From contig JAGHSL010000279.1 in the NCBI GenBank assembly GCA_018065885.1, positions 1 through 7,279 on the forward strand: a stretch of 7,279 bases of DNA, written 5' to 3'. The DNA is from Candidatus Limimorpha equi (lineage in GTDB: Bacteria > Bacteroidota > Bacteroidia > Bacteroidales > F082). The stretch's first letter is position 1; each line of letters begins with the position of its first letter. The position numbers and the translations under genes are program-made. The notes under the pieces are model-generated. The model did not search any database, had not been told where the DNA came from, and saw nothing but the letters and a program-made list of their open reading frames with translations. Of this stretch, positions 1 through 6,182 are shown piece by piece.

Positions 1-1386
1 AATGGTTTTGTCGCCCACCAAGGCTTGGTCGTGCGATTCGGCGTAGGCCACGGTTTTTGTGGTGGGCAAATGGTTGGTCATGGTGAAAAAGAACTCGTTC
101 ATGTTCCATTGCTCTTCGGGCTGGTCCCTCAGAATCTTAATCCAAAAGTCGGGGAGACCCATGCCGAGACGATAGTCGAAATCCATGCCTCCGTCGGAGA
201 TTGGCTGGCAGAGACCGGGTATCCCACTCACGTCTTCGGCAATGGTGATGTTGCTTTTGTTGAGTTCGTGGCAAAGTCGGTTGGCCAATTGCAAATAGGT
301 AACGGCATCGTTGTCAACGTTTTCGCCGAAATACTTTTCAGGCGCATCGAAAGTCACGCCTACGCCATGGTCTAAATAAAGCATGGAAGTGACGCCATCG
401 AAGCGGAACCCGTCGAAATGAAAGTCCTCCAACCAATAGCGGATGTTTGAAAGCAGGAATTGCAGCGTTTCGGTCTTGCCGTAATTGAAAAGTTTCGAGT
501 CCCAAAGCTTATGGTTGCCGCGTTCGCCCGCGTGCAGATATTGCTGGTCGGAGCCATCAAACAGGTTGATGCCTTCGCGGATGTTTTTCACCGTGTGCGA
601 ATGTACCAAATCCATGATGACTTTCAGTCCCATGCCGTGTGCCTTGTCGATGAGTTCCTTCAAGTCTTCAGGCGTGCCGAAACGCGAACTCGGCGCAAAG
701 AAATTGGAGACATGGTAACCGAATGAACCATAATAAGGATGCTCGGCTATAGCCATGATTTGCAACGTGTTGTATCCGCTTGCCTTAATGCGTGGCAGAA
801 TGTTTTGGATGAATTCCCTGTAAGTTCCGATGCCTTCCTTTTCCTGCGCCATGCCGATGTGGCATTCGTAAATCATCAATGGCGTTTCGCCTAAATCGGG
901 AGATTGGTTTACAAAAACGTATGGCTTTTCGGGATTCCAAAACTGCCCCGCAAAATCCTTGTTGCCTTCGTCTTGAATGACTCTTTTAATGTAAACGGGA
1001 ATGCGCTCGTGCTCGCCAATGGCCGATTGCACCAGCACTTTCAGCTTGCTTCCGTGGACGAGTTTCTCGCGAAAACGGCTGTCGGGCAGAAAGATTTCCC
1101 AAATGCCGTTGCCGATGTTTTCCAAAGGAAATTCGTAGCGGTTCCAGTTGTTGAAATCGCCCATCAATGAGAGGAAATGCGCAGCGGGAGCCCATTCGCG
1201 GTACCACCAGCCTTTGCGGCGCTTGTCGTAGTTGAATCCCAAAAACTGATGCGCCGTGGAGAAGGCCTTCAGGCTGCCGAAGTGTTCGCAAATGTATTGC
1301 AGGCGGTTCTCAAAACGCTCGTGGCGCTCGTCGATTTGCCGGCTCACAGGCTCTAACCAGGAATCTTGTTGCACGAGAGGAAGCAT
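1..1386 (-). CDS. glgB: 1,4-alpha-glucan branching enzyme (GH13_8), 3' end cut by window edge
   Basis: The enzyme cuts alpha-1,4-glucan chains and rejoins them through alpha-1,6 links, making the branches of glycogen in the cytoplasm. An open frame of 462 codons runs from the ATG at 1386 off the window. An N-terminal CBM48-like beta-sandwich (about residues 55-120, with WWYREWAPAA and MGDFNNWNR) precedes the GH13 barrel. All four GH13 regions are visible: DLVHSH (259-264), GFRFDGVTSM with nucleophile D330, AEDVSG with acid/base E384, and ESHDQ with H452-D453. The YGSFGYHVSNFFAPSSRFGTP and VTSMLY wording is that of the eukaryotic-like branching enzymes common in Bacteroidota, usually about 670 residues, so roughly 200 C-terminal residues are missing here. 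The ATG was chosen because an in-frame TAG lies six codons upstream; no clear Shine-Dalgarno is seen. It follows the amylase gene by 15 bases and is probably cotranscribed with it. The family call is firm. Confidence 0.95.
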   Translation of the reverse strand, partial: MLPLVQQDSWLEPVSRQIDERHERFENRLQYICEHFGSLKAFSTAHQFLGFNYDKRRKGWWYREWAPAAHFLSLMGDFNNWNRYEFPLENIGNGIWEIFLPDSRFREKLVHGSKLKVLVQSAIGEHERIPVYIKRVIQDEGNKDFAGQFWNPEKPYVFVNQSPDLGETPLMIYECHIGMAQEKEGIGTYREFIQNILPRIKASGYNTLQIMAIAEHPYYGSFGYHVSNFFAPSSRFGTPEDLKELIDKAHGMGLKVIMDLVHSHTVKNIREGINLFDGSDQQYLHAGERGNHKLWDSKLFNYGKTETLQFLLSNIRYWLEDFHFDGFRFDGVTSMLYLDHGVGVTFDAPEKYFGENVDNDAVTYLQLANRLCHELNKSNITIAEDVSGIPGLCQPISDGGMDFDYRLGMGLPDFWIKILRDQPEEQWNMNEFFFTMTNHLPTTKTVAYAESHDQALVGDKTI

Positions 1387-1401
1387 GGCTTGTAAATTTG
1401 C

Positions 1402-2907
1402 CTACAAAGATACATTTTCTTTTGAATCATAGTCCATGATTTTCACTTCGCTTGGCGCAAGGCGAATTTGAACGTGTTCGCCCTCGAAACCGCCCATTCC
1501 GAAATCGTTGTGGCTTTGGAAACCCATGAGTTGCAGGGCGTCTTCAGGGACTTTCACCTGTATGTCGCGGCACTCGTTCCTGTTGAAATTGATTACAATC
1601 AGCAGTCGCTCATTTTCGGTGTAGCGTAAAAAGGCATAGACAAATTCGGGGTCGAAATTGTTGTACCAAGGATTGCACCACATCAAATCGTAAAATGCGC
1701 CTTCCGAAATGGCCTTGCTGCTGTTGCGGAAATTGAGCAGTCTTGAATAAAAACCGAACAGTTTCTTTTGCTCATCGTCGCATTTTCCGCCATTGAAAAG
1801 TCCGCCATTCATCCACAATTGGTGTTTCGGCATGTTGGTGTAGTCGAAAATGCTGGTGCGTCCGTCATCACCGCTATAACCTTGTGCGCCAATGGCTTCT
1901 TCACCGTTTTCCTGACCGTTGTAAATCATGAACGGACCTTTGCTCATCAATGCGGAAAGGGCAACGACTGGCAAGGCTGCAAATGCGTTTCCGACAAAAT
2001 GCGGCGAGGCCAAACGCACTTCGTCATGGTTTTCCATGAAGCGCAACATTTTGTTATCCAATCCGTTAAGGTTTTTCCAGACTTGCGTGATGCTGTCGGC
2101 ACGCTGGCCGTTGCGCAAGATGTTTTCCAAAGTGTTGTATAATCCGACTTTGTCGTAAAGGTAATCAAATCCGGCATCAATAAACGGCTGGTAAAGTGCT
2201 GGCTGATAGATTTCTGCAATCAGAATTGGTTGATAGTCTTTCCTTAATTCGGCAATTGCCCATTGCCAAAATTCGACTGGCACCATTTCGGCCATATCGA
2301 CACGGAAACCGTCAATGCCTTTGTTGCACCAGAATTTCAGTATGTTGAGCATCTTTTCCCAAGTGTCGCGCTCGTTGTAGTTCAACTTAATGGTGTCGTA
2401 CCAGTCGTTGATGGACGGGGTGGGGGAGAACACATCGTTTCCTGTGGCTTTTGCGGGAAATTCCTTGTAACCGCTTCCTGTCGGCGTCACAAATTCCTGG
2501 TCTTCCAAAATGTAGAAGTTTAGGTCTTTAAAACCTTTACATTCTCTTGCCACATGATTGGGAATGAAGTCGATGATGACTTTCATGCCTTGGCAATGAA
2601 TCCGGTTGACGAGTGCTTCCAAATCAGCGAATGTGCCCAAATCGTGGTCGATGTCGTAATAGTCGGTCACGGCGTATGGCGATCCGGCTTTGCCTTTTGT
2701 GATGTCGGGATGGGTTTCGCCAGTGGTGGCATGATGAATGATTCCCGTCAGCCAAATATGCGTAATGCCCAGATTTTTAAGGGCATTCAGAGCGGTCTCA
2801 TCTATGTCGGAGAAGGTGCCGCAACCGTTTTCTGATTTGCTGCCGTCGAAGTGGATTTCGGTGTTCTTGTTGCCGAAAAGCCGTGGGAAAAGTTGGTAAA
2901 TGTTCAT
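1402..2907 (-). CDS. cytoplasmic GH13 alpha-amylase-family glycosidase
   Basis: This 501-residue enzyme is predicted to hydrolyse alpha-1,4-glucans such as glycogen or maltodextrins. The (beta/alpha)8 barrel begins almost at the first residue (MNIYQLFPRLFG), with no signal peptide, so it should act in the cytoplasm. The GH13 conserved regions are all present: DFIPNH (113-118), GFRVDMAEM with nucleophile D204, LIAEIYQP with acid/base E232, and MENHDE with H294-D295. The sequence GSPYAVTDYYDID (76-88) is the usual substrate-side barrel loop. A C-terminal beta-sandwich (about 420-490; VYAFLRYTENERLLIVINF) completes the fold. The gene is the first of a minus-strand pair with glgB, which points to turnover or remodelling of stored glycogen rather than uptake of external starch. 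Exact subfamily and product specificity (endo-amylase, maltogenic or debranching-like) cannot be read from the sequence. The ATG at 2907 is the only start that fits the barrel, and it lies four bases from a possible -7 promoter element. Confidence 0.93.
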   Translation of the reverse strand: MNIYQLFPRLFGNKNTEIHFDGSKSENGCGTFSDIDETALNALKNLGITHIWLTGIIHHATTGETHPDITKGKAGSPYAVTDYYDIDHDLGTFADLEALVNRIHCQGMKVIIDFIPNHVARECKGFKDLNFYILEDQEFVTPTGSGYKEFPAKATGNDVFSPTPSINDWYDTIKLNYNERDTWEKMLNILKFWCNKGIDGFRVDMAEMVPVEFWQWAIAELRKDYQPILIAEIYQPALYQPFIDAGFDYLYDKVGLYNTLENILRNGQRADSITQVWKNLNGLDNKMLRFMENHDEVRLASPHFVGNAFAALPVVALSALMSKGPFMIYNGQENGEEAIGAQGYSGDDGRTSIFDYTNMPKHQLWMNGGLFNGGKCDDEQKKLFGFYSRLLNFRNSSKAISEGAFYDLMWCNPWYNNFDPEFVYAFLRYTENERLLIVINFNRNECRDIQVKVPEDALQLMGFQSHNDFGMGGFEGEHVQIRLAPSEVKIMDYDSKENVSL

Positions 2908-2909
2908 AT

Positions 2910-2940
2910 CGCAAAAATAAAAAGTTTTATTTATTTTGCG
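2910..2940. repeat. imperfect inverted repeat in divergent promoter region (operator candidate)
   Basis: The left arm CGCAAAAATAAA (2910-2921) and right arm TTTATTTTGCG (2930-2940) are reverse complements except for one extra A, with an 8-base spacer. The repeat lies between the amylase start and the toxin-antitoxin promoter. It overlaps a TATTTTTG element for the amylase and a possible -33 TTTG for the antitoxin. Ribbon-helix-helix antitoxins normally repress their own operon by binding such palindromes, so this is a candidate operator; a role as such is inference, and the A/T-rich arms could also arise from paired promoters. Confidence 0.45.
2912..2919 (-). promoter_or_regulatory. possible -7 element for the amylase-glgB operon
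   Basis: Read on the minus strand this is TATTTTTG, an exact fit to the Bacteroidota -7 consensus TAnnTTTG. It ends only four bases before the amylase ATG, so transcription from it would start at or just inside the start codon and give a leaderless message. No convincing -33 TTTG was found at the proper distance. It may instead be part of the inverted repeat only. Confidence 0.3.
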
Positions 2941-2969
2941 CTATGGTTTGTAATTATTTTTTATTTTTG
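2935..2969 (+). promoter_or_regulatory. candidate Bacteroidota promoter of the toxin-antitoxin operon
   Basis: TATTTTTG at 2962-2969 matches the -7 consensus TAnnTTTG exactly. Two TTTG words upstream could serve as the -33 element: 2935-2938 (23 bases away, a little long) and 2947-2950 (11 bases away, too short). Transcription would begin near 2975, about 20 bases before the antitoxin ATG at 2997. The -7 assignment is fair; the -33 assignment is weak. Confidence 0.5.
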
Positions 2970-2996
2970 CAGAGTAAATATACAAACATATATAAA

Positions 2997-3305
2997 ATGT
3001 GTACAACTACATTACATTTGCGTATTGATGAAGATTTGAAAAACCAGGCTTCTGAAGTTTTTGAAAATCTTGGCATGGATTTGCCGACAGCAATTCGCAT
3101 TTTTCTTCGCAAATCGGTTATGGAAGATGGAATTCCTTTTGAATTAAGGAACAAACGTGCCGAATCGGATAGAATTCCGTGCTCATGGGGTGTGGAAGAA
3201 CTGAAGGAACAGCTGAATGTCAGCATGAATGAAATTGCAGCAGGTAAGACTTGTTCAGAGGAAGAAGTCAGAAAACATTTCATGGATTTCAATTATGGAA
3301 GTTAA
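2997..3305 (+). CDS. RelB/DinJ-family antitoxin
   Basis: This 102-residue protein is the antitoxin of a type II toxin-antitoxin pair; it should bind and neutralise the toxin encoded next to it and repress the operon. The first 50 residues have the RelB/DinJ ribbon-helix-helix pattern: a beta strand TTTLHLRIDEDLK, then a helix QASEVFENLGMDLPTAIRIF and the ending GIPFEL that is typical of DinJ-like proteins. The C-terminal half (about 60-102, ELKEQLNVSMNEIAAGK and SEEEVRKHF) is acidic and helical, as expected for the toxin-wrapping tail. The frame is open back to 2883 and beyond, but the ATG at 2997 places the strand at the N-terminus as in relatives; the upstream extension covers the promoter and is rejected. 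Its last 11 bases overlap the toxin start, implying translational coupling. The family call is firm; the specific subtype is not. Confidence 0.9.
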   Translation: MCTTTLHLRIDEDLKNQASEVFENLGMDLPTAIRIFLRKSVMEDGIPFELRNKRAESDRIPCSWGVEELKEQLNVSMNEIAAGKTCSEEEVRKHFMDFNYGS

Positions 3306-3621
3306 TTGGACTCATAACGCCATGTTGATGGCTGACAGTGTTTTACGCTATACTTTTCATACTTTTGGCAAGTTGCAAGCCGACAAACTCAAAATGATGT
3401 TTGTTGATGCAACGAATCGGTTGAAATCTTTTCCGCATTCAGGCTCCGTTGATCCTTTTTTGTCTGATGTGAATTGTGAATATCGTTCGCTGGCATTGGT
3501 TAAGCCAATAAAGATGATTTATTATATTGCTGATAGTGGGAAACTTTATGTTGTTGCTATTTGGAATTGCCGGCAAGATGCGGATTCTTTACAAGATTTG
3601 ATAAATAACAGTGAAATTTAG
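3295..3621 (+). CDS. RelE/ParE-superfamily toxin
   Basis: This 108-residue basic protein is the likely toxin of the pair. Members of the superfamily either cleave mRNA on the ribosome (RelE) or poison DNA gyrase (ParE). Visible marks are the N-terminal strand MEVNWTHNAM, a two-helix segment (about 12-45), the short motif LKSFPHSGSVDPF (43-55), then the core strands EYRSLALVKPIKMIYYI (62-78) and KLYVVAIWNCRQD (83-95). The FPxSG motif followed by YRSL and an Arg near the C-terminus (R93) looks nearer to ParE than to RelE, but the mode of action cannot be fixed from sequence. The ATG at 3295 is chosen because it gives the canonical start of the fold and overlaps the antitoxin end by 11 bases; an upstream ATG at 3229 in the same frame would lie deep within the antitoxin gene. 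The length is normal, so the gene appears intact. Confidence 0.88.
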   Translation: MEVNWTHNAMLMADSVLRYTFHTFGKLQADKLKMMFVDATNRLKSFPHSGSVDPFLSDVNCEYRSLALVKPIKMIYYIADSGKLYVVAIWNCRQDADSLQDLINNSEI

Positions 3622-3628
3622 GTTAAAA

Positions 3629-5407
3629 ATGAATCGTAAGGTATTATTATTCTGTTTGTTAGCATTGTGTTCTTTTCCTTTGTGCGCTCAAGTGCAGCCT
3701 ACATGGGAATCAATAGAACAGCGTGGTTATCCGCAGTGGTTTGCTGATGCCAAATTGGGCATTTTCATTCATTGGGGTGTTTATTCCGTTCCTTCGTATG
3801 CGAGCGAAGAAGGCTATGCCGAGTGGTATTACCGTGGCTTGACTTCCGATGATGCGCCGCGACAGGAATTTCAGAAGCGTGTTTTTGGCGAAAATTCCAC
3901 TTATCAGGATTTGGCGCCGCTTTGGAAAGCCGAATTGTGGAATCCCGATGAATGGGCGGAACTTTTCCGGAAATCGGGCGCAAAGTATGTGCTTTTGGTT
4001 TCGAAGCATCATGATGGTTTCTGCTTGTGGGACAGTAAATTTGCATCCAATTGGAACTCTGTTCAGGTTGGCCCGAAACGCGATATTTGCGCTGAACTGA
4101 CCGATGCCGTCCGTGCGCGAGGCATGAAGATGGGTTTCTATTATTCCTTGCCGGAATGGACAAATCCTTTGCACCGTTGGTATCAAGACCCGGATGATGA
4201 AATCGCAGAATATGTTGATACACACATGATTCCGCAGTTCAAGGAATTGGTGATGAAATACAAGCCTTCCATCATTTTTTCGGATGGAGAATGGAACAAT
4301 TCCGCTGAGCAGTGGCATGCTGCCGAACTGATTTCGTGGTATTATAATCAGGTTGGTGACGATGCCATCGTGAACGACCGCTGGGGCAGTGGGGCAAATT
4401 ACGGTTTCCGCACGCCGGAATACAGCGCAGGCATCACAAAGACTGACCGTCCGTGGGCGGAATGTCGTGGCTTGGGCCGTTCATTTGGCTTGAACAGAAA
4501 CGAACCGATTGAAAATTACCTGAGTTCGGATGAACTGATTCGACATTTTGCCATGTTGGTTGCGGCTGGCGGCGGCATGACCTTGAATGTCGGTCCGGCT
4601 GCCGATGGAAAGATTCCGTTGTTGCAACAGGAGCGTCTGCTCGACCTTGGCAAATGGCTCGAAATCAACGGAGAAGCCATCTATGGCACAAGACCTTATA
4701 AGAAATTCTACGAGATGAAATCAGTCACGGTGAATCGTGTCGACGAAGCCATTGATTTCGATTGGGTGCGCAATTCACCGGCTCCTGAAATCAGTTGCGA
4801 CAATTTCAAGGCAAACTGGAAGGGAATGTTGAATGTCGACAAGACGGATACTTATGTTTTCGATGTGGAAGTTGATGATAATGTGAAGATTGTGTTAGAC
4901 GGAAAGACTTTGATTGATTACAATCCAAAGAAAGCTGATGAAATTCAAAGCGATGCTCAGGAAGCGAAAAACTATCGCAGCACATCTGCAAAAATCAAAC
5001 TGAAGGCAGGCAGTCATCCGATTGAGATTTCATACGAGGAACGCGATGTGAATGCCTCAGTGAAACTGTATTGGTCGACAAAGACAATGAAAAAGCAGAT
5101 TGTGAAGTGTTTCACCACGGGTGGCTTGTTGCCATGTCAAGGTTTGTCGGCGGTCTATTCCTGTGAGGTGCCGAATGTCTGTTACACCCAAACGAAGGAT
5201 GCGCTTTATGCCATCGCCTTGGAATATCCTGAGGACCAATTGGTCCTGAATATTGATAAGCCTGCCGAAAATATGCAGGTAACGATGTTGGGTTGCAATA
5301 AGGTTTTGCCTTGGAAATACAAGGACGGCAAATTGTATATTGATACAACTCCGTTGAAATACAGCGACTTGAAGAGTACGGCAGCTTGGGTGTTCAAGTT
5401 GCAATGA
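3629..5407 (+). CDS. secreted GH29 alpha-L-fucosidase with inserted PA14 domain
   Basis: The 592-residue enzyme should release alpha-linked L-fucose from glycans by a retaining mechanism, in the periplasm or outside the cell. A signal peptide (NRKVLLFCLLALCSFPLCAQ, cleaved near 20) lacks a proper lipobox. The GH29 barrel follows (about 30-355): FIHWGVYS (46-53), SKHHDGFCLWDS (125-136), IIFSDGEW with nucleophile D219, RPWAECRGLGRSFGLNRNE (274-292) and the LNVGPAADGKIP block (319-330). A PA14-like beta domain, often carbohydrate-binding, occupies about 365-484 (IDFDW, FKANWKGMLNVD, TYVFDVEVDDNVKIVLDG, VKLYWST). The GH29 C-terminal sandwich then resumes (DALYAIALEYP to the end). The general acid/base is uncertain: E278 in WAEC sits one place off the usual WExC. 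The ATG at 3629 begins the signal peptide directly; a GTG at 3611 inside the toxin end is less likely. It starts seven bases after the toxin stop with no clear promoter between them. Confidence 0.95.
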   Translation: MNRKVLLFCLLALCSFPLCAQVQPTWESIEQRGYPQWFADAKLGIFIHWGVYSVPSYASEEGYAEWYYRGLTSDDAPRQEFQKRVFGENSTYQDLAPLWKAELWNPDEWAELFRKSGAKYVLLVSKHHDGFCLWDSKFASNWNSVQVGPKRDICAELTDAVRARGMKMGFYYSLPEWTNPLHRWYQDPDDEIAEYVDTHMIPQFKELVMKYKPSIIFSDGEWNNSAEQWHAAELISWYYNQVGDDAIVNDRWGSGANYGFRTPEYSAGITKTDRPWAECRGLGRSFGLNRNEPIENYLSSDELIRHFAMLVAAGGGMTLNVGPAADGKIPLLQQERLLDLGKWLEINGEAIYGTRPYKKFYEMKSVTVNRVDEAIDFDWVRNSPAPEISCDNFKANWKGMLNVDKTDTYVFDVEVDDNVKIVLDGKTLIDYNPKKADEIQSDAQEAKNYRSTSAKIKLKAGSHPIEISYEERDVNASVKLYWSTKTMKKQIVKCFTTGGLLPCQGLSAVYSCEVPNVCYTQTKDALYAIALEYPEDQLVLNIDKPAENMQVTMLGCNKVLPWKYKDGKLYIDTTPLKYSDLKSTAAWVFKLQ

Positions 5408-5410
5408 ATG

Positions 5411-5443
5411 AAAAAAGCCTCGGAACTCCGAGGTTTTTCTTTT
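5411..5443. terminator. bidirectional intrinsic terminator between converging genes
   Basis: The hairpin CCTCGG-AACT-CCGAGG (stem 5418-5423 with 5428-5433) is flanked by six A on the left and TTTTTCTTTT on the right. It gives a stem followed by a U-run on both strands. It sits four bases after the fucosidase stop and directly after the stop of the converging CpeT-like gene, so it probably ends both transcripts. Confidence 0.88.
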
Positions 5444-5444
5444 G

Positions 5445-6047
5445 TCATCCGATGTCAGTCGGTAATTTCTGGAACATGTAACCGTTGATGTTGTATGTGC
5501 CTTTAATCTGCCGTTTGATGTAGAACCTTTCATCGCCTTGCACAAACTTGAAATGGATGATGTCGTTTTTGGTGAAGCATTTCAGTGATTTGCGGCTCGT
5601 TAAATCTGTCTGATATTCAAAGTTTTTTGTTTTAAGGAACTTATAGGTGCAGTGACATTTCAGTATGCTTTGGGTGAATCCGTCAAAATAGTTGCGGTTG
5701 GCCCATTTGCCGGCAAAGATTTCCGGGTTCTTTATTTTGTAGACAATCACTTTGAAGATTCTGTCTGATTTCGGTTTGATTTCGAGTATTCTCTGCTCGA
5801 TGATTTCCTTTGTCGAGTCGTTGACGGCTTCCATGTAAAGCCAGTGGAAACGGTCGTTCTCGCGTTCCCAAATCGGCGTAAAGTGCAGTGAAACAGAGGT
5901 TGAGTCGTTTATCGTTGATTTGTAGTCGCCTTGAATAGTGCGATAAAACTGTTTAATGTCGTTTTCGGTGTATTTCTCTTTTTTCTGTGCAAAACCGAAT
6001 GTGGTGAGGAGGCACAATGCCACTAAAAAAATGTTTCTGATTTTCAT
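5445..6047 (-). CDS. secreted CpeT/CpcT-family protein
   Basis: This 200-residue protein has an N-terminal signal peptide (KIRNIFLVALCLLTTFGFAQ, cleavage near 20) without a lipobox, so it is predicted to be periplasmic or exported. The rest resembles the CpeT/CpcT family, whose named members in cyanobacteria attach bilin chromophores to phycobiliproteins. Supporting patterns are TPIWERENDRFHWLYMEAV (57-75), EQRILEI (84-90), KNPEIFAGKW (106-115), a Cys pair C131/C133 with a third Cys at 157, and the closing strand GYMFQKL (189-195). Homologues occur in Bacteroidota that make no phycobilins, where the function is unknown; a lyase role should not be assumed. The fold is a lipocalin-like beta barrel in known members. 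The ATG at 6047 starts the signal peptide and lies about 20 bases below a -7-like element. It converges on the fucosidase gene and stands alone between two terminators. The family call rests on remembered motifs. Confidence 0.72.
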   Translation of the reverse strand: MKIRNIFLVALCLLTTFGFAQKKEKYTENDIKQFYRTIQGDYKSTINDSTSVSLHFTPIWERENDRFHWLYMEAVNDSTKEIIEQRILEIKPKSDRIFKVIVYKIKNPEIFAGKWANRNYFDGFTQSILKCHCTYKFLKTKNFEYQTDLTSRKSLKCFTKNDIIHFKFVQGDERFYIKRQIKGTYNINGYMFQKLPTDIG

Positions 6048-6068
6048 TGTCTTCTAAATTTGAGGCTT

Positions 6069-6076
6069 CAAAAATA
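6069..6076 (-). promoter_or_regulatory. candidate -7 element for the CpeT-like gene
   Basis: On the minus strand this reads TATTTTTG, an exact match to TAnnTTTG, 21 bases before the ATG at 6047. That leaves a short leader of about 15 bases. No clear -33 TTTG is seen at the normal distance. Its place just after the terminator of the preceding gene supports an independent promoter. Confidence 0.45.
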
Positions 6077-6120
6077 CAAAATAAATGGCAATCGGGGACG
6101 ATTTAAGTTTGAATTGAGGA

Positions 6121-6160
6121 AAAACACAAAAAAAGCCACCCCGAAACGAGGCGGCTTTTT
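6121..6160 (-). terminator. intrinsic terminator of the T9SS-cargo gene
   Basis: On the minus strand the transcript forms GCCGCCUCG-UUU-CGGGGUGGC (6155-6135), a nine-pair stem with two G-U pairs, followed by seven U and more U-rich sequence. It starts 23 bases after the stop codon at 6183. On the plus strand the same bases would give two A-C mismatches, so the element is oriented for the minus strand. Confidence 0.85.
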
Positions 6161-6182
6161 GGGTTATAACAAGTAACTCAAA

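Noticed and set aside
25..1170. Several plus-strand open frames of 77-116 codons at the left end, and a 101-codon minus-strand frame at 986-1291
   Set aside because: They are other-frame readings of glgB, whose catalytic motifs are intact in one continuous minus-strand frame.
2883..2996. Upstream extension of the antitoxin frame (Met at 2883)
   Set aside because: It would overlap the start of the diverging amylase gene and include the promoter; the ribbon-helix-helix strand begins right after the ATG at 2997.
3611..3628. GTG at 3611 as start of the fucosidase
   Set aside because: It would add six residues ahead of a normal signal peptide and overlap the toxin end; the ATG at 3629 is a standard start.
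3629..3700. Lipoprotein signal in the fucosidase (Cys residues in LLALC and FPLC)
   Set aside because: The residue before each Cys is Leu, which does not fit a lipobox; cleavage after LCA fits signal peptidase I better.
3710..4318. A 202-codon open frame on the minus strand inside the fucosidase gene
   Set aside because: It lies wholly antisense to a strongly supported GH29 gene, shows no recognisable domain, and long antisense frames are expected there from codon bias.
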